From Clostridiales bacterium (lineage in GTDB: Bacteria > Bacillota > Clostridia > Lachnospirales > Lachnospiraceae), in NCBI GenBank assembly GCA_018365455.1, contig JAGZJZ010000006.1:1-64000 (forward strand): a stretch of 64,000 nucleotides of DNA, read 5' to 3'. This document shows positions 1 to 12,300 of the stretch, piece after piece. A model generated the notes under the pieces. It did not search any database, was not told the DNA's origin, and saw nothing but the letters and a program-made list of their open reading frames with translations. Each line of letters starts with the position of its first letter. Within the stretch, counting starts at the first letter, position 1. The translations under genes and the position numbers were made by a program.

Positions 1-2839
1 GATCATTTCCATCACTGTCTTTTACGTGGATCGTCACTTGCAAGTCTTTCTTGTACGTAAATGTTACCTCTACATCCTGCGTAATTGGATTATATTCCTG
101 GAAGGTATCTCCATGAATTTTATATCCGCTTATCACTGGGGCTTCTACTCTTACATTACTTCCCTTTGCCACTTCCCTGTTTAAAGGTGTGACGCTCTGG
201 TCCACTAATGCACTTAAGTCGTTTCCATCTCTATCCTTTACCCATATAGATATATTTACTTTTTCCTCTACCTGGTTTCTGGTATAAGTGAATTTCACTA
301 TCCGGTCCGAAGTTACCCCTTCCAGGGTTATCTGGCTGTCACCTTTTATCGTATAACCTTTAATCTGAGGTGCATGGATAGTTATGGATCCGTTCTCTTC
401 TACTTCATAATTGAATTGATAGCTCGGATCTTCCGCTAATCCTGTCAGATCTGTGGTCGTTCCATCTTCAACCGGTACTACCTGTATACGATGCAGTCCC
501 TTTGCATAATGGAATACTACTTCACTGTTCTGGGTGATTTTAGAAATCTTAATATATCCATCTGCTGCTGATATGCTCCCGGTTCCCTGAACAAATTCAC
601 CACTTGGAGCTGCTAATGTATATCCTGAGATTCCCGGTAATTTAAACTGTATGGTTTCATCCGGGAATACCTTGTAGCTGCTCTTAAAGCTCTGCGGCCA
701 TTGACTGGTTATATCCTCGCCTTTGGCATTTCTGGCTGTCAGTTTAAGTGTATGTCCAGTCTCTATTCCCTCGCCCACGCTCACGTAAAGCGTTCCGGAA
801 TATTGTGATAGCTTTTCTCCCTGGGAATTATAAATCGACTTGGCATCAAAAGTGATGGTATACATATCTCCTGGTTTTGCATTATCCCAGGTAAACGTGT
901 ACGCATTATAGTCGTATTTACCTCCGCCGGAAATGGTATATTTGTCAATTGGGAGCTTTCCGCCATGGTATTGAAGCGGATTTGTTAAAACTGCCTTTTT
1001 GGTACTTGGATTATATTGAGCCGTAACTTTCGTTGTCTGTCCCTTAAGAACTGTACTGGAAGGAACAACCTTTCCTTCCCAGGACTCCGGTATATTCAAT
1101 ATGCGGTTACCGGACAAGTTTACGGATACGCCAACTCTTTGATTTGCATAAAAACCATTGAGTGCACCCGGTCTCCCGTCCTCCTGCGTCCAATCGCCCA
1201 ATTCTTCGATTTCACAATTTGATAAATCTAAGGACGCAACGGTTGCTTTCTTGAACAGCGAAATATCCGGAACGGTTTTAAACTTATTGTTACTTAAATC
1301 AATTGCGACCTGCCCCATCCAGCTGCTTCCATCCAGCCCTGAAATCTCTTCCGGCAAAGAGGTTAGCTGATTGCCCTGAAGAAACAACTGCCCCAGGCAT
1401 AGATTACCAATTGACGCTGGTATTTCTACCAGATTATTTCTCTGTGCCTGCAGTATGCCCAGGTTTTTTAGCTGACCGATAGAATCCGGCAGTCTGGTAA
1501 GCTGGTTTCCTTCTACATAGATCGCCGTTAAACCAATCATCTTCCCAATTTGCTCCGGCAGTTTTTTCAGCTGCTGCTGCCCTGCTTTTAATTCGGTCAG
1601 ATTCGTCAGATTTACAATAGAATCCGGCAAGGTGCTGATCTGACCAATATTGGGAAGGACAACTTCCAGATCCAATTGAGTCAGTCCGGTTAATTCACCG
1701 ATATCTGCAGGCAGGCTTTTCAGATTTAAACATTGGCTTAAATCCAGTTTTGTTAGCTTTTTCAGTTTGGTAATTGATTTTGGCAAAGACGTGATTGACG
1801 CCCCTGTTAAGTTCAATTCCTCCAGCTCTGTACAATTTCCAATACTTTCCGGAAGCTGTGTGATTCCCACCTCTTTATCCAGGTCATTATAATAGACGCT
1901 ATATGTGGATAAGTATTTTAGTTTTGTCAGCTGTCCGATGCTGTCCGGGATCCTGCATCCAGTGGGCAGAAACAGCAATTCCAGCCTCTCCAGATTCGCC
2001 AGATCCGAGATCTGTTCGGGTATTTCCGTATAGTTTCTTCCATACAGGGACAGTTCTTTTAAATTTTTACAGTTGGTGAGTCCAGCCGGAAATTCATCCA
2101 TTACTACATTTGCAATATTGAAAATTTCCAATTGCTGTAGTTTTCCGATTTCATCCGGAAATATAACCCCTTCTCCATCGGATATTTCAATCGACTGTAA
2201 ATTTACCAGATTCCCTATTGATGCCGGAAATGAAAGGTTACTTACCGTCTCCTGAATATTCAAACGCCTGAGGTTTACTAAATTTCCGAATTCCTGCGGT
2301 ATCACCGTTTGTTTACTGCTTCCTAAAGTTCCTGATCCGTTGAGCAGCTCAAGTTCTTCAATCTGAGTAGCCAAACATAATTTCGCGGGAAAATTCCCCT
2401 TATAATATGTTATTTTTAACTTTTTCAGGGAAGGAATCTCAAACATTTCATTCGGTGTGTTATTAAACACGCTTTCTGATGTTAACGCCTGAAATTCAAT
2501 TTCTTTCAAATTCCTGAGATTAGCCAGTTCTTTTGGTGCTTCCCAGGGTGTTTTCCCACTGCCAGGAACTGTTTTAATAACAAGTGTCTCAATAGAGTCA
2601 AATTGTTCCTGGGTAAGCTGCGAAGGCGTAGGTTTCGGCGAACCTACAATTTGTTTTGCAATTAATGTAGTCAACCAGTTCTCTGAAGCAGGATTGGATA
2701 CCGGATTGATATCCTCCACATCCCAGAAACTTTTTTGAGATGTGGCCGCTAATGTATCCATTTTCATCATACAGATACCGGATACAAAAACTGCCAGAAA
2801 ACAGATTAACACCATTAATTGTCTCTTTCGGTTTTCCAT
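1..2839 (-). CDS. Leucine-rich-repeat surface protein with MucBP-like repeats (C-terminus cut by window edge)
   Basis: The frame is open from an ATG at 2839 to the left edge (946 codons seen, no stop). AAGGAGAG lies seven bases upstream of the ATG. Residues 1-32 form a signal peptide (MENRKRQ, then a hydrophobic core). Residues about 110-590 are short leucine-rich repeats of the LP.SIG.L..L..L type, as in bacterial LRR and internalin-like proteins. From about residue 720 there are at least three beta-rich repeats built around a GY.I.GD motif ending in V.FTY, resembling MucBP-type repeats. A new repeat is starting at the edge (VKDSDGND), so the protein continues and may end in a wall anchor I cannot see. 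Likely role by family: surface display and binding of host, mucin or partner proteins; the ligand is unknown. The 240 bases upstream (2840-3079) hold no gene and only a weak promoter candidate. Confidence 0.85.
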   Translation of the reverse strand, partial: MENRKRQLMVLICFLAVFVSGICMMKMDTLAATSQKSFWDVEDINPVSNPASENWLTTLIAKQIVGSPKPTPSQLTQEQFDSIETLVIKTVPGSGKTPWEAPKELANLRNLKEIEFQALTSESVFNNTPNEMFEIPSLKKLKITYYKGNFPAKLCLATQIEELELLNGSGTLGSSKQTVIPQEFGNLVNLRRLNIQETVSNLSFPASIGNLVNLQSIEISDGEGVIFPDEIGKLQQLEIFNIANVVMDEFPAGLTNCKNLKELSLYGRNYTEIPEQISDLANLERLELLFLPTGCRIPDSIGQLTKLKYLSTYSVYYNDLDKEVGITQLPESIGNCTELEELNLTGASITSLPKSITKLKKLTKLDLSQCLNLKSLPADIGELTGLTQLDLEVVLPNIGQISTLPDSIVNLTNLTELKAGQQQLKKLPEQIGKMIGLTAIYVEGNQLTRLPDSIGQLKNLGILQAQRNNLVEIPASIGNLCLGQLFLQGNQLTSLPEEISGLDGSSWMGQVAIDLSNNKFKTVPDISLFKKATVASLDLSNCEIEELGDWTQEDGRPGALNGFYANQRVGVSVNLSGNRILNIPESWEGKVVPSSTVLKGQTTKVTAQYNPSTKKAVLTNPLQYHGGKLPIDKYTISGGGKYDYNAYTFTWDNAKPGDMYTITFDAKSIYNSQGEKLSQYSGTLYVSVGEGIETGHTLKLTARNAKGEDITSQWPQSFKSSYKVFPDETIQFKLPGISGYTLAAPSGEFVQGTGSISAADGYIKISKITQNSEVVFHYAKGLHRIQVVPVEDGTTTDLTGLAEDPSYQFNYEVEENGSITIHAPQIKGYTIKGDSQITLEGVTSDRIVKFTYTRNQVEEKVNISIWVKDRDGNDLSALVDQSVTPLNREVAKGSNVRVEAPVISGYKIHGDTFQEYNPITQDVEVTFTYKKDLQVTIHVKDSDGND

Positions 2840-3079
2840 ATTTCTCTCCTTTTCTTATGTAATTCTCAGCTTCTTGTTTCACGTAAATACATTCATATCA
2901 TCATCCCCTTTTCTTATAAATTTATAAAATCACCTGCAGATATCTCAGCAAAATCACTGGAGCAGATGAATTTATCAAAACGCCGATCCCAACACTTCTA
3001 AAAATACTAAGCAACTTTCATACCCACTCAAATCTATAGAATCCGGCAAATAATGAACCGGTTATTTTCAAAATAGAAA

Positions 3080-3331
3080 TCAATAATAATCCTTTGCACC
3101 TAAACAATATAACCCTAGCAATAAAAGCCACAGTGTACTGATCAAAATATTATTACCAGAAAGTAACACGCCAACAAAACCCAATAACTGTAAAATAATC
3201 ATAATGGTTCCCAGTATTCGGATCACATTCATTCTGTCATCCCGCCTGTTAAAGACCAAACCTAAAATACCGGATACAAACATTTGTATAACTGGTGTTA
3301 TTATAAAAGGCACTATAATTATAATAATCAT
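3080..3331 (-). CDS. Small hydrophobic protein with about two to three membrane segments
   Basis: An 83-residue frame lies between the giant gene and the LRR gene. It has a hydrophobic N-terminus (MIIIIIVPF), a charged turn near residues 28-35 (NRRDDR), and two further hydrophobic stretches at about 37-58 and 62-76. It ends in GAKDYY. The charged loop between membrane segments looks like a real small membrane protein rather than a shadow, since nothing overlaps it. The ribosome site is poor: GAGG about 12 bases before the ATG. The start could also be internal. It begins 33 bases after the giant gene's stop, so it may be cotranscribed. I do not recognise a family and propose no function. Confidence 0.45.
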   Translation of the reverse strand: MIIIIIVPFIITPVIQMFVSGILGLVFNRRDDRMNVIRILGTIMIILQLLGFVGVLLSGNNILISTLWLLLLGLYCLGAKDYY

Positions 3332-3364
3332 ATAATCATAGTGCCTCGATCTGTCCTCGTACCG

Positions 3365-6300
3365 TCAGGGTACAAAGAAACAATTTCCATATTCTGCTAT
3401 CAAACTCATGTTTCCCCAGAATCCATCATGTATTCCTTGTGATTCATAGAAACCTTTGCTGCAGAAATACAGACAATCTGAATTATTTAAAACAGATAAT
3501 TTTCCGTTCATCACCTGGGTGACGATAGAAATCTGTTCTGCTGTTGGTACATAACTGTCAATCATGGCATAGGTTGTAAACTGTCCCGGTGCTGCTACAA
3601 CTCCTGTAGCTGTATTGGGGAATAATGGTGACATTACCCTGTTGCGAATTACTTCTGCAACAGCAGTCATTCCTTCTACTCCTGTCCCGCCGGCTTCCAA
3701 ACCTACGATTTGTGCAACCAGATAGATTTCGGCATCGTTGGTTCCAATTGGCGTCATATCTGCATTCGCATTGATATTTGCATCAGCAGTATATGGTCTT
3801 CCGTAAAAGTTAATATTAGATTCAACAATTGGATCTAATACAGTACCTCTGGCGGAATTAGCCGCATGAATCATCATCCCGTCACCTACATAAATTGCTA
3901 CATGACTGATATTCATATAATCTCCATTAGCTTCATAACTGTAAAAAATCAAATCACCGGGCTGAAGTTCCTCTCTGGAAACTACACTTCCCTGTTCGGC
4001 ACAGAACTGTGCCTGCCAAGCCGCTACACGGGGTACCGATACACCTGCAAGGTCATAGGCTGTCATAACAAGATAACTGCAATCCAGGTAATTTCCCTGT
4101 CCTGCCAATGGCATGGAATAAGGATCCCCTAAACGGGTATAAGCATATTGAACTACCGTATCTCCGATCGTTCCGCTGTATCCCCGAGAAAATCTCATTT
4201 TTCCTCTCCTGCTATTCAGGATTAAGGGATCCGCTTCCATTACTAAAGAGTCTCCTGCTTCTATCAGGCCCTCTGTCTTGCCTAAGGTGATATCTATTTC
4301 TTTGCCCCGCATCCTTCTGTCATTGCCATCCCTCACTGCGGCTACACTTAAGACAAATGGTGTATCCTCCGTCAAACGGTTTGTGATATCAGCCCAGTAC
4401 TCCGGACTGAAGTGGTAACTGTAAGAAGTTGCTTTTGGCGTTCCGGTCTGGTCCGCCAGCCCCGGTCTTAAGGTAAGTATCCTCTTTGGATTCTGATCTG
4501 CATCATATAACATAATTGCAAATCCATCCACAGACGGATCCGTCTGTTCTGTGTAACTCCAATTCACTACATAATCGCCGGAAACCGGGTCATTTGTAAT
4601 GGATACATCATGAACTGCCTCTACCATATAGTGGGTTTCATCATCCGGTGTATATTCATTCCCCCTTAATACAGGCAATATATACTGTCCTTCTGACTCA
4701 TCCGCGGTATGCATCATCCATTTTGCCGGTGCATCCGGATCTGCCGGGTTAATTCCCTCTATCAGGGTATCATCCCAGCCGGATTTATCTTTTAAGGTAT
4801 CTAAATCCTGCATCTGTGCAAGACTTAATAAGATTGCACTTTCTGCTTCCGGCTCTGCTTCCTCAGACTCATCCGTTTCGGTTGTACCTGTTGTATCGAT
4901 TGTATCTGTTGTGTCGGTCGTATCGGTTCCTTCCGATTGCTCAGGACGAACCATATCTTCCAGCCCTATGTTATAATACTGGGCGATTGCCGGTTTTGGC
5001 GGTTCAGGCGGATTGGTCTCCGTTTCAGTTTCAGCTTTCGTTTCTGTTGAAGTTTCGGATTCTGTGTTACTCTCCGTTTCAAAGCTGGTCTCGGATTCCG
5101 ATTCGCTTTCGGTTTCTGACATACTTTGGGATTCTGTTACTGTTTCAGACTCCGTCTCTGTTTCCGTAAGGATTTCAGATTCTGTACTGCTTTCGAATTC
5201 TGAAGTTCCCTCAGTGGCTGTACCACTGCCTGAACCTGTTCGGCTCTTGGATCTGGTTTCTTTTTCCTGTATTTCCGGGTGCGTTTCGGCACTCTCTTTT
5301 GATTCTTCTGTTTCCGGATTAATATCTATCACAGATACCTCTCCGGATCTGGAACCGGCTCTTATACGTTCTGAACTTTCCACTTCCAAAGTAGATTCCA
5401 TATTGGTTTCTTCTTCCGTCTCCGGTGCCGTTTGTATTTCGGTTACCGCTGCAGATCTCAATGCTGCACTGGACTTCTTCACTTTTTCTGTTTCCGGTTC
5501 TTTTATTACTTTTGTCTGGCTCTCGGTTTCCGGTGCCTTTTTCACTGCTGTCTGGCTTTCCGTCTCCGGTGCCTTCTTAGCTGCTGTCTGGCTTTCCGTT
5601 TCCGGTGCCTTTTTCACTGCTGTCTGGCTTTCCCTTTCCGGTGCCTTCTTCACTGCTGTCTGGCTTTCCGTCTCCGGCGCCTTCTTAGCTGTTGTCTGGC
5701 TTTCCGTCTCCGGTACTGCCTTCGTTTCCTTCATACTTTCTGTTTCCGATGCTTTTTTTGTATCTTTTACATCTTCTGTTTCCGGTATTTTCTTTGTTTC
5801 GGCTGCACTTTCATCAGAAGCCAGCTTCTTTGTTTCTTTTTCGCGATCTGTGTCCTGCCCGGTCTGCTTCTCAGCGGGGCTTTCTGTTGTCTGCGCGGTT
5901 GTCTCAGTTGTTGTTTCCGCTTTTTCAGCTTTTTTATCTGCCTTATTTTTTTGTTTTTTTGCTTTTACAGATGTAGTTTCCGGGGTTTCGGCATCCCCTT
6001 CTCCTTCATCCGGCGGAGCTGTTGTCAATTTCTCGCCCCGTCCGTTATACTCATCACCGTTTACATCCACTTTTACCGGAAGCTGCCACATTGCGGTTAT
6101 ATCCGCTCCGTTTTCATGCGTTCCTGCATCAATGGTTCCTACGTTGATGTTGTATCTTACTGTACTGAATGGAAGGCTGTCTTCATCCAGAGTATGGACA
6201 ATGCCTGCAGCCATATCCGCTTTGATTCCTCCTGCATTGTGATTATAAGTTATATCCACGCCGCTCTTATAGAGGATCTCTGCTGCAATTCCACCGGCTT

Positions 6301-9300
6301 TTGCGATTCCGTCTGCCCTTGCCGGCACTTCATCCGGATCAGATTTATCCCGGTTATCCTGGATATTCCCCTGATTCAGTGCATTCTGTACGATGAAACG
6401 TGTAGTTGGAGGCTGTGTTGGATGTGCGTTATCTGCCGCATAGGCTGCAATTCCTGCTCCGTAGAAATTAGCATGTCGGTTTTCACCTGTTACTTCTACA
6501 TTACCTTCGTTTCTCAAACCATACAGTACCAGCATGGTATCAGCCGCATATCCCACTGCTCCGGCACTATAAACGGTACCAGGTGCAAAGGTATCAGCCT
6601 TTGGATTCTGTACTTCCAGATCAATAACTGTATTACCGGTATTTCTGACGTTACTGCTTTCAGTATCATCACTGTCTTCCATATGGACATTTCCATTTTC
6701 CGCTTTTCCGATAAATCCGCCGCTGTAAAGCACTGATTCATCACCCAGCTTCGTTACTTCAAGGTTACCGATATTCACGGTATTTTTCATGTTTACGGTA
6801 TACCCATTCAGATGTCCTATGATTCCGCCAAGTTTACTTTCTGTCGCAGGTTTCTCCAGGAATAAATTGCTGTTATTGGTCACTCCCTGCAAAGTAATCA
6901 CATTGGCGCTGTTATCGGATGCCGTTGCTTTTCCAATCACACCACCCAGACTTAACATATGCCTGTCTGTATTCTGAACAAACAGCTTTGTCTGGCTGTC
7001 CGGATCTGTATCATCATAGCTTCCGGCTGTTACTTTTTTCAGTTTTACTTCTGCTGCCTCATTCAGTTCACCGATAATTCCTCCAATGGACGTTCCCAGT
7101 GTATTAGCCGGATTGCTTCCATTTTGCTGGATGCTGCCTGAAGCCGCTGAATCTTTGATACTCAGTTTACCCTGTTCACTTCTGCCCACAAGTCCGCCGT
7201 AGCTTCCCTGTCCGTTCGTATTGCCAAGTGCAATATTTCCCGCAGAAATGTTATCATCCATTTCAACATCAGACTGCGTCACACTTCCCAGTACTCCGCC
7301 TGCCGCTGTACTTCCGTAGAAGTTTGTGCCTGCAGATGATCCGGTAATTGCAATGCCTCCTGTATTTCTAAATCCATGAACCGAAAGCGGAGTCTGATCC
7401 GCGTAACCCACTGCACCTCCTGCATATAAGTATCCTGCTGTTGTTGCAGATCTCGGGGTCTTGCCGATGGAAATTGTACCCTCGTTTTGTACATTGCTTG
7501 CATCCGTGTCATCGGTGTCTGTAATTTCCACATCACCATTCTGCGCTTTTCCGATAAATCCACCGCTGTAGAGAACGGATTCATCACCCAATCCTGTTAC
7601 GGTCAGATCCCCACGGTTCTGCGTATTTTTCATAATCACGGAATAGCTGTGCATTTCTCCAAGGATTCCTCCCAGCTTGCTTTCTGTCTGAGGATTCGCC
7701 AGTTGAAGCGAACTATTATTTACAATGCCATCCATCGTTACCTTATTCTTGGCATCTGCTGCTGTTGACGGTTTTGCTACTTTACCAATTATTCCTCCCA
7801 CGGATACCGCATGTCTGTTGCTGTTGCTGATATTCATCTGGGTTATTGGTTTCTTATCCACCGTATTGTAGCTTCCGGCTGTTACGCCGTTCAGCGTAAT
7901 CTCAGAAACTTCTGATGTTTCGCCGATAATGCCTCCATAGGTACCTTCCTGGCTTACGGCATAAGTCGTATCCTTATGGGAAATACTTCCCGACGCCGTA
8001 CTATCTGTAACCGAAATATCTGCTTTTGAGATTCTACCCACAAGTCCTCCAAAGGAGCCCTTGCCGCTGATCTGCTTCAAGCTGATATTACCGCTGGAGA
8101 TACTATCTCCGATGGTTACTTCTGACTGATCTGACAAACCAATGATTCCGCCTGCCATTTTTCCGGTTTTACCCGGTCCTGTTATTTCGATATTACCCTG
8201 ATTTACAAAGCCTTTTACTGTAAGAGGTACTGATAGGGCACTTCCAATTCCGCCTCCCGCATATACGGTAGTCAGATCTGCACTGGTATTTACAAAAATG
8301 CTGTTGATTGACGTATTTCCGCTGTTTACCACATTGCTCTTGTCTGTGCCTGTATCTTCAATCAGAATGCTGCCTCCCTGGGCCTTTCCAATAAATCCGC
8401 CGCTGTAGAGTACATTTGTATCACTTATATGTGTTGCATTTAAGTTTCCGCGGTTTTGAACATCTTTTAATTCCACCGCAAAACCTTGCTCTGATCCGAT
8501 GATTCCGCCCATCTTACTGTCATTTCCAGATGTTGTCAGCTGAATGGTGCTGTTATTTACAACGCCCTCCATCTGTATGGTATTGGAAGCTGCTGCTGTA
8601 TCCGCTGCCGCCTTACCAATGATTCCACCTGCATTTATTACTTTTTGCCCGCTGTCCGGAATCGCAATCTGTGTTGCCGGCGCTGCTGCCACATCATCAT
8701 AGCTTCCTGCTGTCACCTTTTTCAAAGTGATAGAAGAAACTTCAGATGTTTCCCCGATGATTCCGCCAAAGGAACCTCCCTGGTTATAGCTTTGCGCACC
8801 TTTTACCGTGATATTTCCGGCTGCTGCTGCGTCTGTCACTGCAATTGCTGATTTTTCCAGCTTCCCGATCACTCCGCCGTATGTGCCAAGTCCATTGGTT
8901 TGATTACGTTCTATGTCTATGTTCCCCAGGTTCTTTATGGTTTTCATTTTAACCTGGTAATTTTTAGCATATCCCAGCATTCCACCTGCCCGGCTGTTAT
9001 TTACTGCAAAGTTCAAACTCAGGCTGCTGTTATTTGTTACATTTTCCATCACCAGCTTATTCGGTGCTGCTGCACTTCCCGCTGATGCCATTACCGCTTT
9101 ACCAATCATTCCGCCAACTACTGCTTCGTAGCTTCCGCTGTTGAAAGCCTGAATCTGTGAAGCGGATTTATTAGCTGCTGTATCATAGCTTCCTGCCGTT
9201 ACATTGGTAAATGCAATCTCTGGTACCTCTAAAGCTTCTCCGATGATTCCACCGAAAGAACCTCCATGGTTTGCACTCTGGGTTCCCACAGTATCCTTTA

Positions 9301-12300
9301 TACTTCCGGACGCAGTTCCATTTGTAAGAGCAATCGTTGACTTTTCTAACTTTCCGATCATTCCTCCATAGGTTCCCAAACCATTGGTATAGTTTCTGCT
9401 GATCTCAATATTTCCAAGGCTGGCTGTATCTTCCATTTCCACCGTGTAATTTACTGCATATCCCAGTATACCGCCGATTCTGCTGCTTCCTTTTGCATTG
9501 GCCAGATTCAAACTGCTGTTATTTGTTACATTTTTCATAACCAGCCTGTTTGGTGCTGCCGTACTTCCGGGTGCCGCCATTACTGCTTTTCCAATGATTC
9601 CGCCAAGCACTGCTTCGTAGCTTCCGCTGTTGACAACCTGTATCTGCGTAGCAGATTTCCCGGCTGCCGTATCAAAGCTGCCTGCTGTTACATTTGTAAA
9701 TTCAATATTTTTAACTTCCTGAACATCACCGATGATTCCACCAAAAGTTCCGCCCTGATTATAACTCTGGGTTGAACTATCCTCTATGATATTTCCCGCT
9801 GCACTTGCGTTTTTCAGATTCATATCGGACTTTATTAATTTTCCAATCAATCCGCCGTAAGCGCCCTGACCGTTTGTACGGTTTACGGTGATATCCGCTG
9901 ATGAGGATGCGTTATCTATTACAGCGTCAGTCTGTTCCATGATGCCTGCAATTCCGCCGATTCGCTGGTTTGCTGCATTGCTCACGGTCAGTTTTCCGCC
10001 AAGGTAATGTACATTTTTCAAGCTTAATGCTGCCTGCTCTGTGGAACCTGCAGGTACTGTAACGCGTCCTGCAATTCCGCCTGTAGAAGCCGGACTGCTG
10101 CTTGCTCCGGTATGGTTTAGAGATGCTGCCGAAGTTACATCTACCAGATTTGCAGAACCGGTGATCTTGCCAACCGTACTGCCTATGTCCTCTTTATTCG
10201 AAACCTGATTTTCCACAGAAATCTCTTTCCTGATGTCAATCTTTTCTACAACCGGTATCTCAGCTGCTCCTGGTTCCGCTTTTATTTCACCCGCAATCAG
10301 ACCAAACCGGTCCGGACTTGTGGTGGTTACTTTTACTTTAGTGTCCGCTGCGGCAGAAGTGAGGTTGATACCGGAAATGGTACCCGCTCCTGTCTTTACA
10401 AGGATAGCATCTGCAAGGATTCGGTAATCCGCTTTATTAATAATGTAATCCAGGTTCGATACTTTAGCTGTCTTGCTCATACCGTTAAAAATGCTGTATC
10501 CAACCGGTTTCGCTGCTGATGCCGACCTGTTATCCAGGATTTTGTGATTCGTTCCTCCCGCTGCCGCCCCAGTATAGGTTCCCGAGAAATCCATAGCTGC
10601 AGTTCCAATGCCCCGCTTCCAGAATTCCTGCATGGTTCCTTCCTGGTTCGCCTGCACAGGCACGGATAATTTCTGATCTTTTAATTCCAGATCCTGTGTC
10701 TGTGCATAATGAGATTTCAGATAATGGCTGTCCCCATGTTTAATTCCTCCAAGACTGATGTTATAGAGGTTTCGCTGAGTCATGATCTCATAAGGTTTCG
10801 CCGTAGTTCCAAATTCCCATGAAGCACTCTGCGTCTCTGTTGCTTTCGCAAAATGCGGGCTGAACTTAGAGTAGAAGTTGTTTTCATCTGTCTGCTCCTT
10901 GCCCGGAACCTGATATTCCACTACTGTTGCACTGTAATATGGCTTGTCCTTCTGAGGCTCTTCCAGCCTGTCTAATACATTGTTGTTCAATAAAATCTCA
11001 TTTTTGTTATTGATAAATTCTTTATTGGCAAAAATCGCCGGTACTTCATTACCATATCCATCCCTTACCAGGACTTCATAATAGTATCCGCTCTGCCCGT
11101 CCACATAAATCTTACTGTACTGCATATTGTTCAGATTACTGATGTTGGACAGGTTACCCGGATCCCGAAGATCCACATATTTCTTTTCAATGGTAACGAA
11201 TAGCTTCTGTTTCTCCTGTTTCTTAACATCCTCTGCTATCGCATCGCCTTCATAGACCAGGACTTTATATCTGGCTGTGGTACTCACATTATTCAGATCT
11301 ACCTTGATGGTATCCTTGAAGGTTTCTGTTTTTCCTTTGTCAGCCACCGGGTCATACGGTTCGTATTTCAGCTTCTTATCACTGCTTCCATACGGCGTCT
11401 TCCCTGTTTCCTGCGCCGCTCCGAACAGAAGCGGGAAGTTTAAATCTTTTCTTGTCTTATGTTCATACTGCGTAAACTGCGGCAGTGGATATGGATCTTT
11501 TGCATAATCCCTCAATAAGAGGTTACTGCTGTTAATGGTATCATTTACCGGATTCGGATCCAGCTTCCAGGTCTTATCCGTACTTCCTGTAGTCATATCA
11601 AATCCCTTTGCTGCCATTGCGGCTGCATCCGTGATTTCTGCATAAGTCAGTGCGTAGGTATCCTGGTATACTTCATCAATACTATTGTCCGGATCTGCCG
11701 GTGTTGTTACATAATCTTCGTGTTTGTTGTCTGCGAAAGCCCAATATTCATTCGGTGCCCTGCCAAATCCCAGGTAAAGCTCCAGATCCTTATCGTCTGT
11801 CACCACCATGGATCCCGGCAATCCGGGCAGCTGTGTGGAATCTCCCCAGTAGAAATTTTCATCCTTCAGGTAATATGCTTTTGTAAACCGCCCTCTGGAT
11901 CCTTTGCTCCTGGATAAGCTTCCCTGATATTTTCCGCTAACAAATCCTGCGTTATAAACTTCCGTAACACTGCCTGCAACATCTGCGGCAATACCAACTG
12001 CGGTTCCGCTGCCTCCGGCCGAAGCAACTGCAAGTGCCGTTACTTTACCGGTATTGTATGCCTGTTTGATCTGACCGCTTCTTAAATCTTTTACAAGTCC
12101 TGCCGCTGTTCCGTTGTGAGCTCTGATATAACCGCCGTTCATACTCTGGGAAATCTGTGATTTACTTCCTTCCATGGTATGCACCAGACCCGCTGCGTGA
12201 TGATTTCCCTGGCTGGCGATAATTTCACCATTATTGGAAACTTTCACGAATTTCGTATCTTTTGCATACGCCGCAATTCCGGCTGTTTCTATACTGAGTG

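Noticed and set aside
5013..6736. Long plus-strand open frames of 400-430 codons
   Set aside because: They lie antisense to the Ser/Thr/Glu-rich tether and its 36-base repeats, whose codon bias keeps the opposite strand open. Their proteins are low-complexity (Ser/Val or Cys/Phe/Leu-rich) with no recognisable domain or ribosome site.
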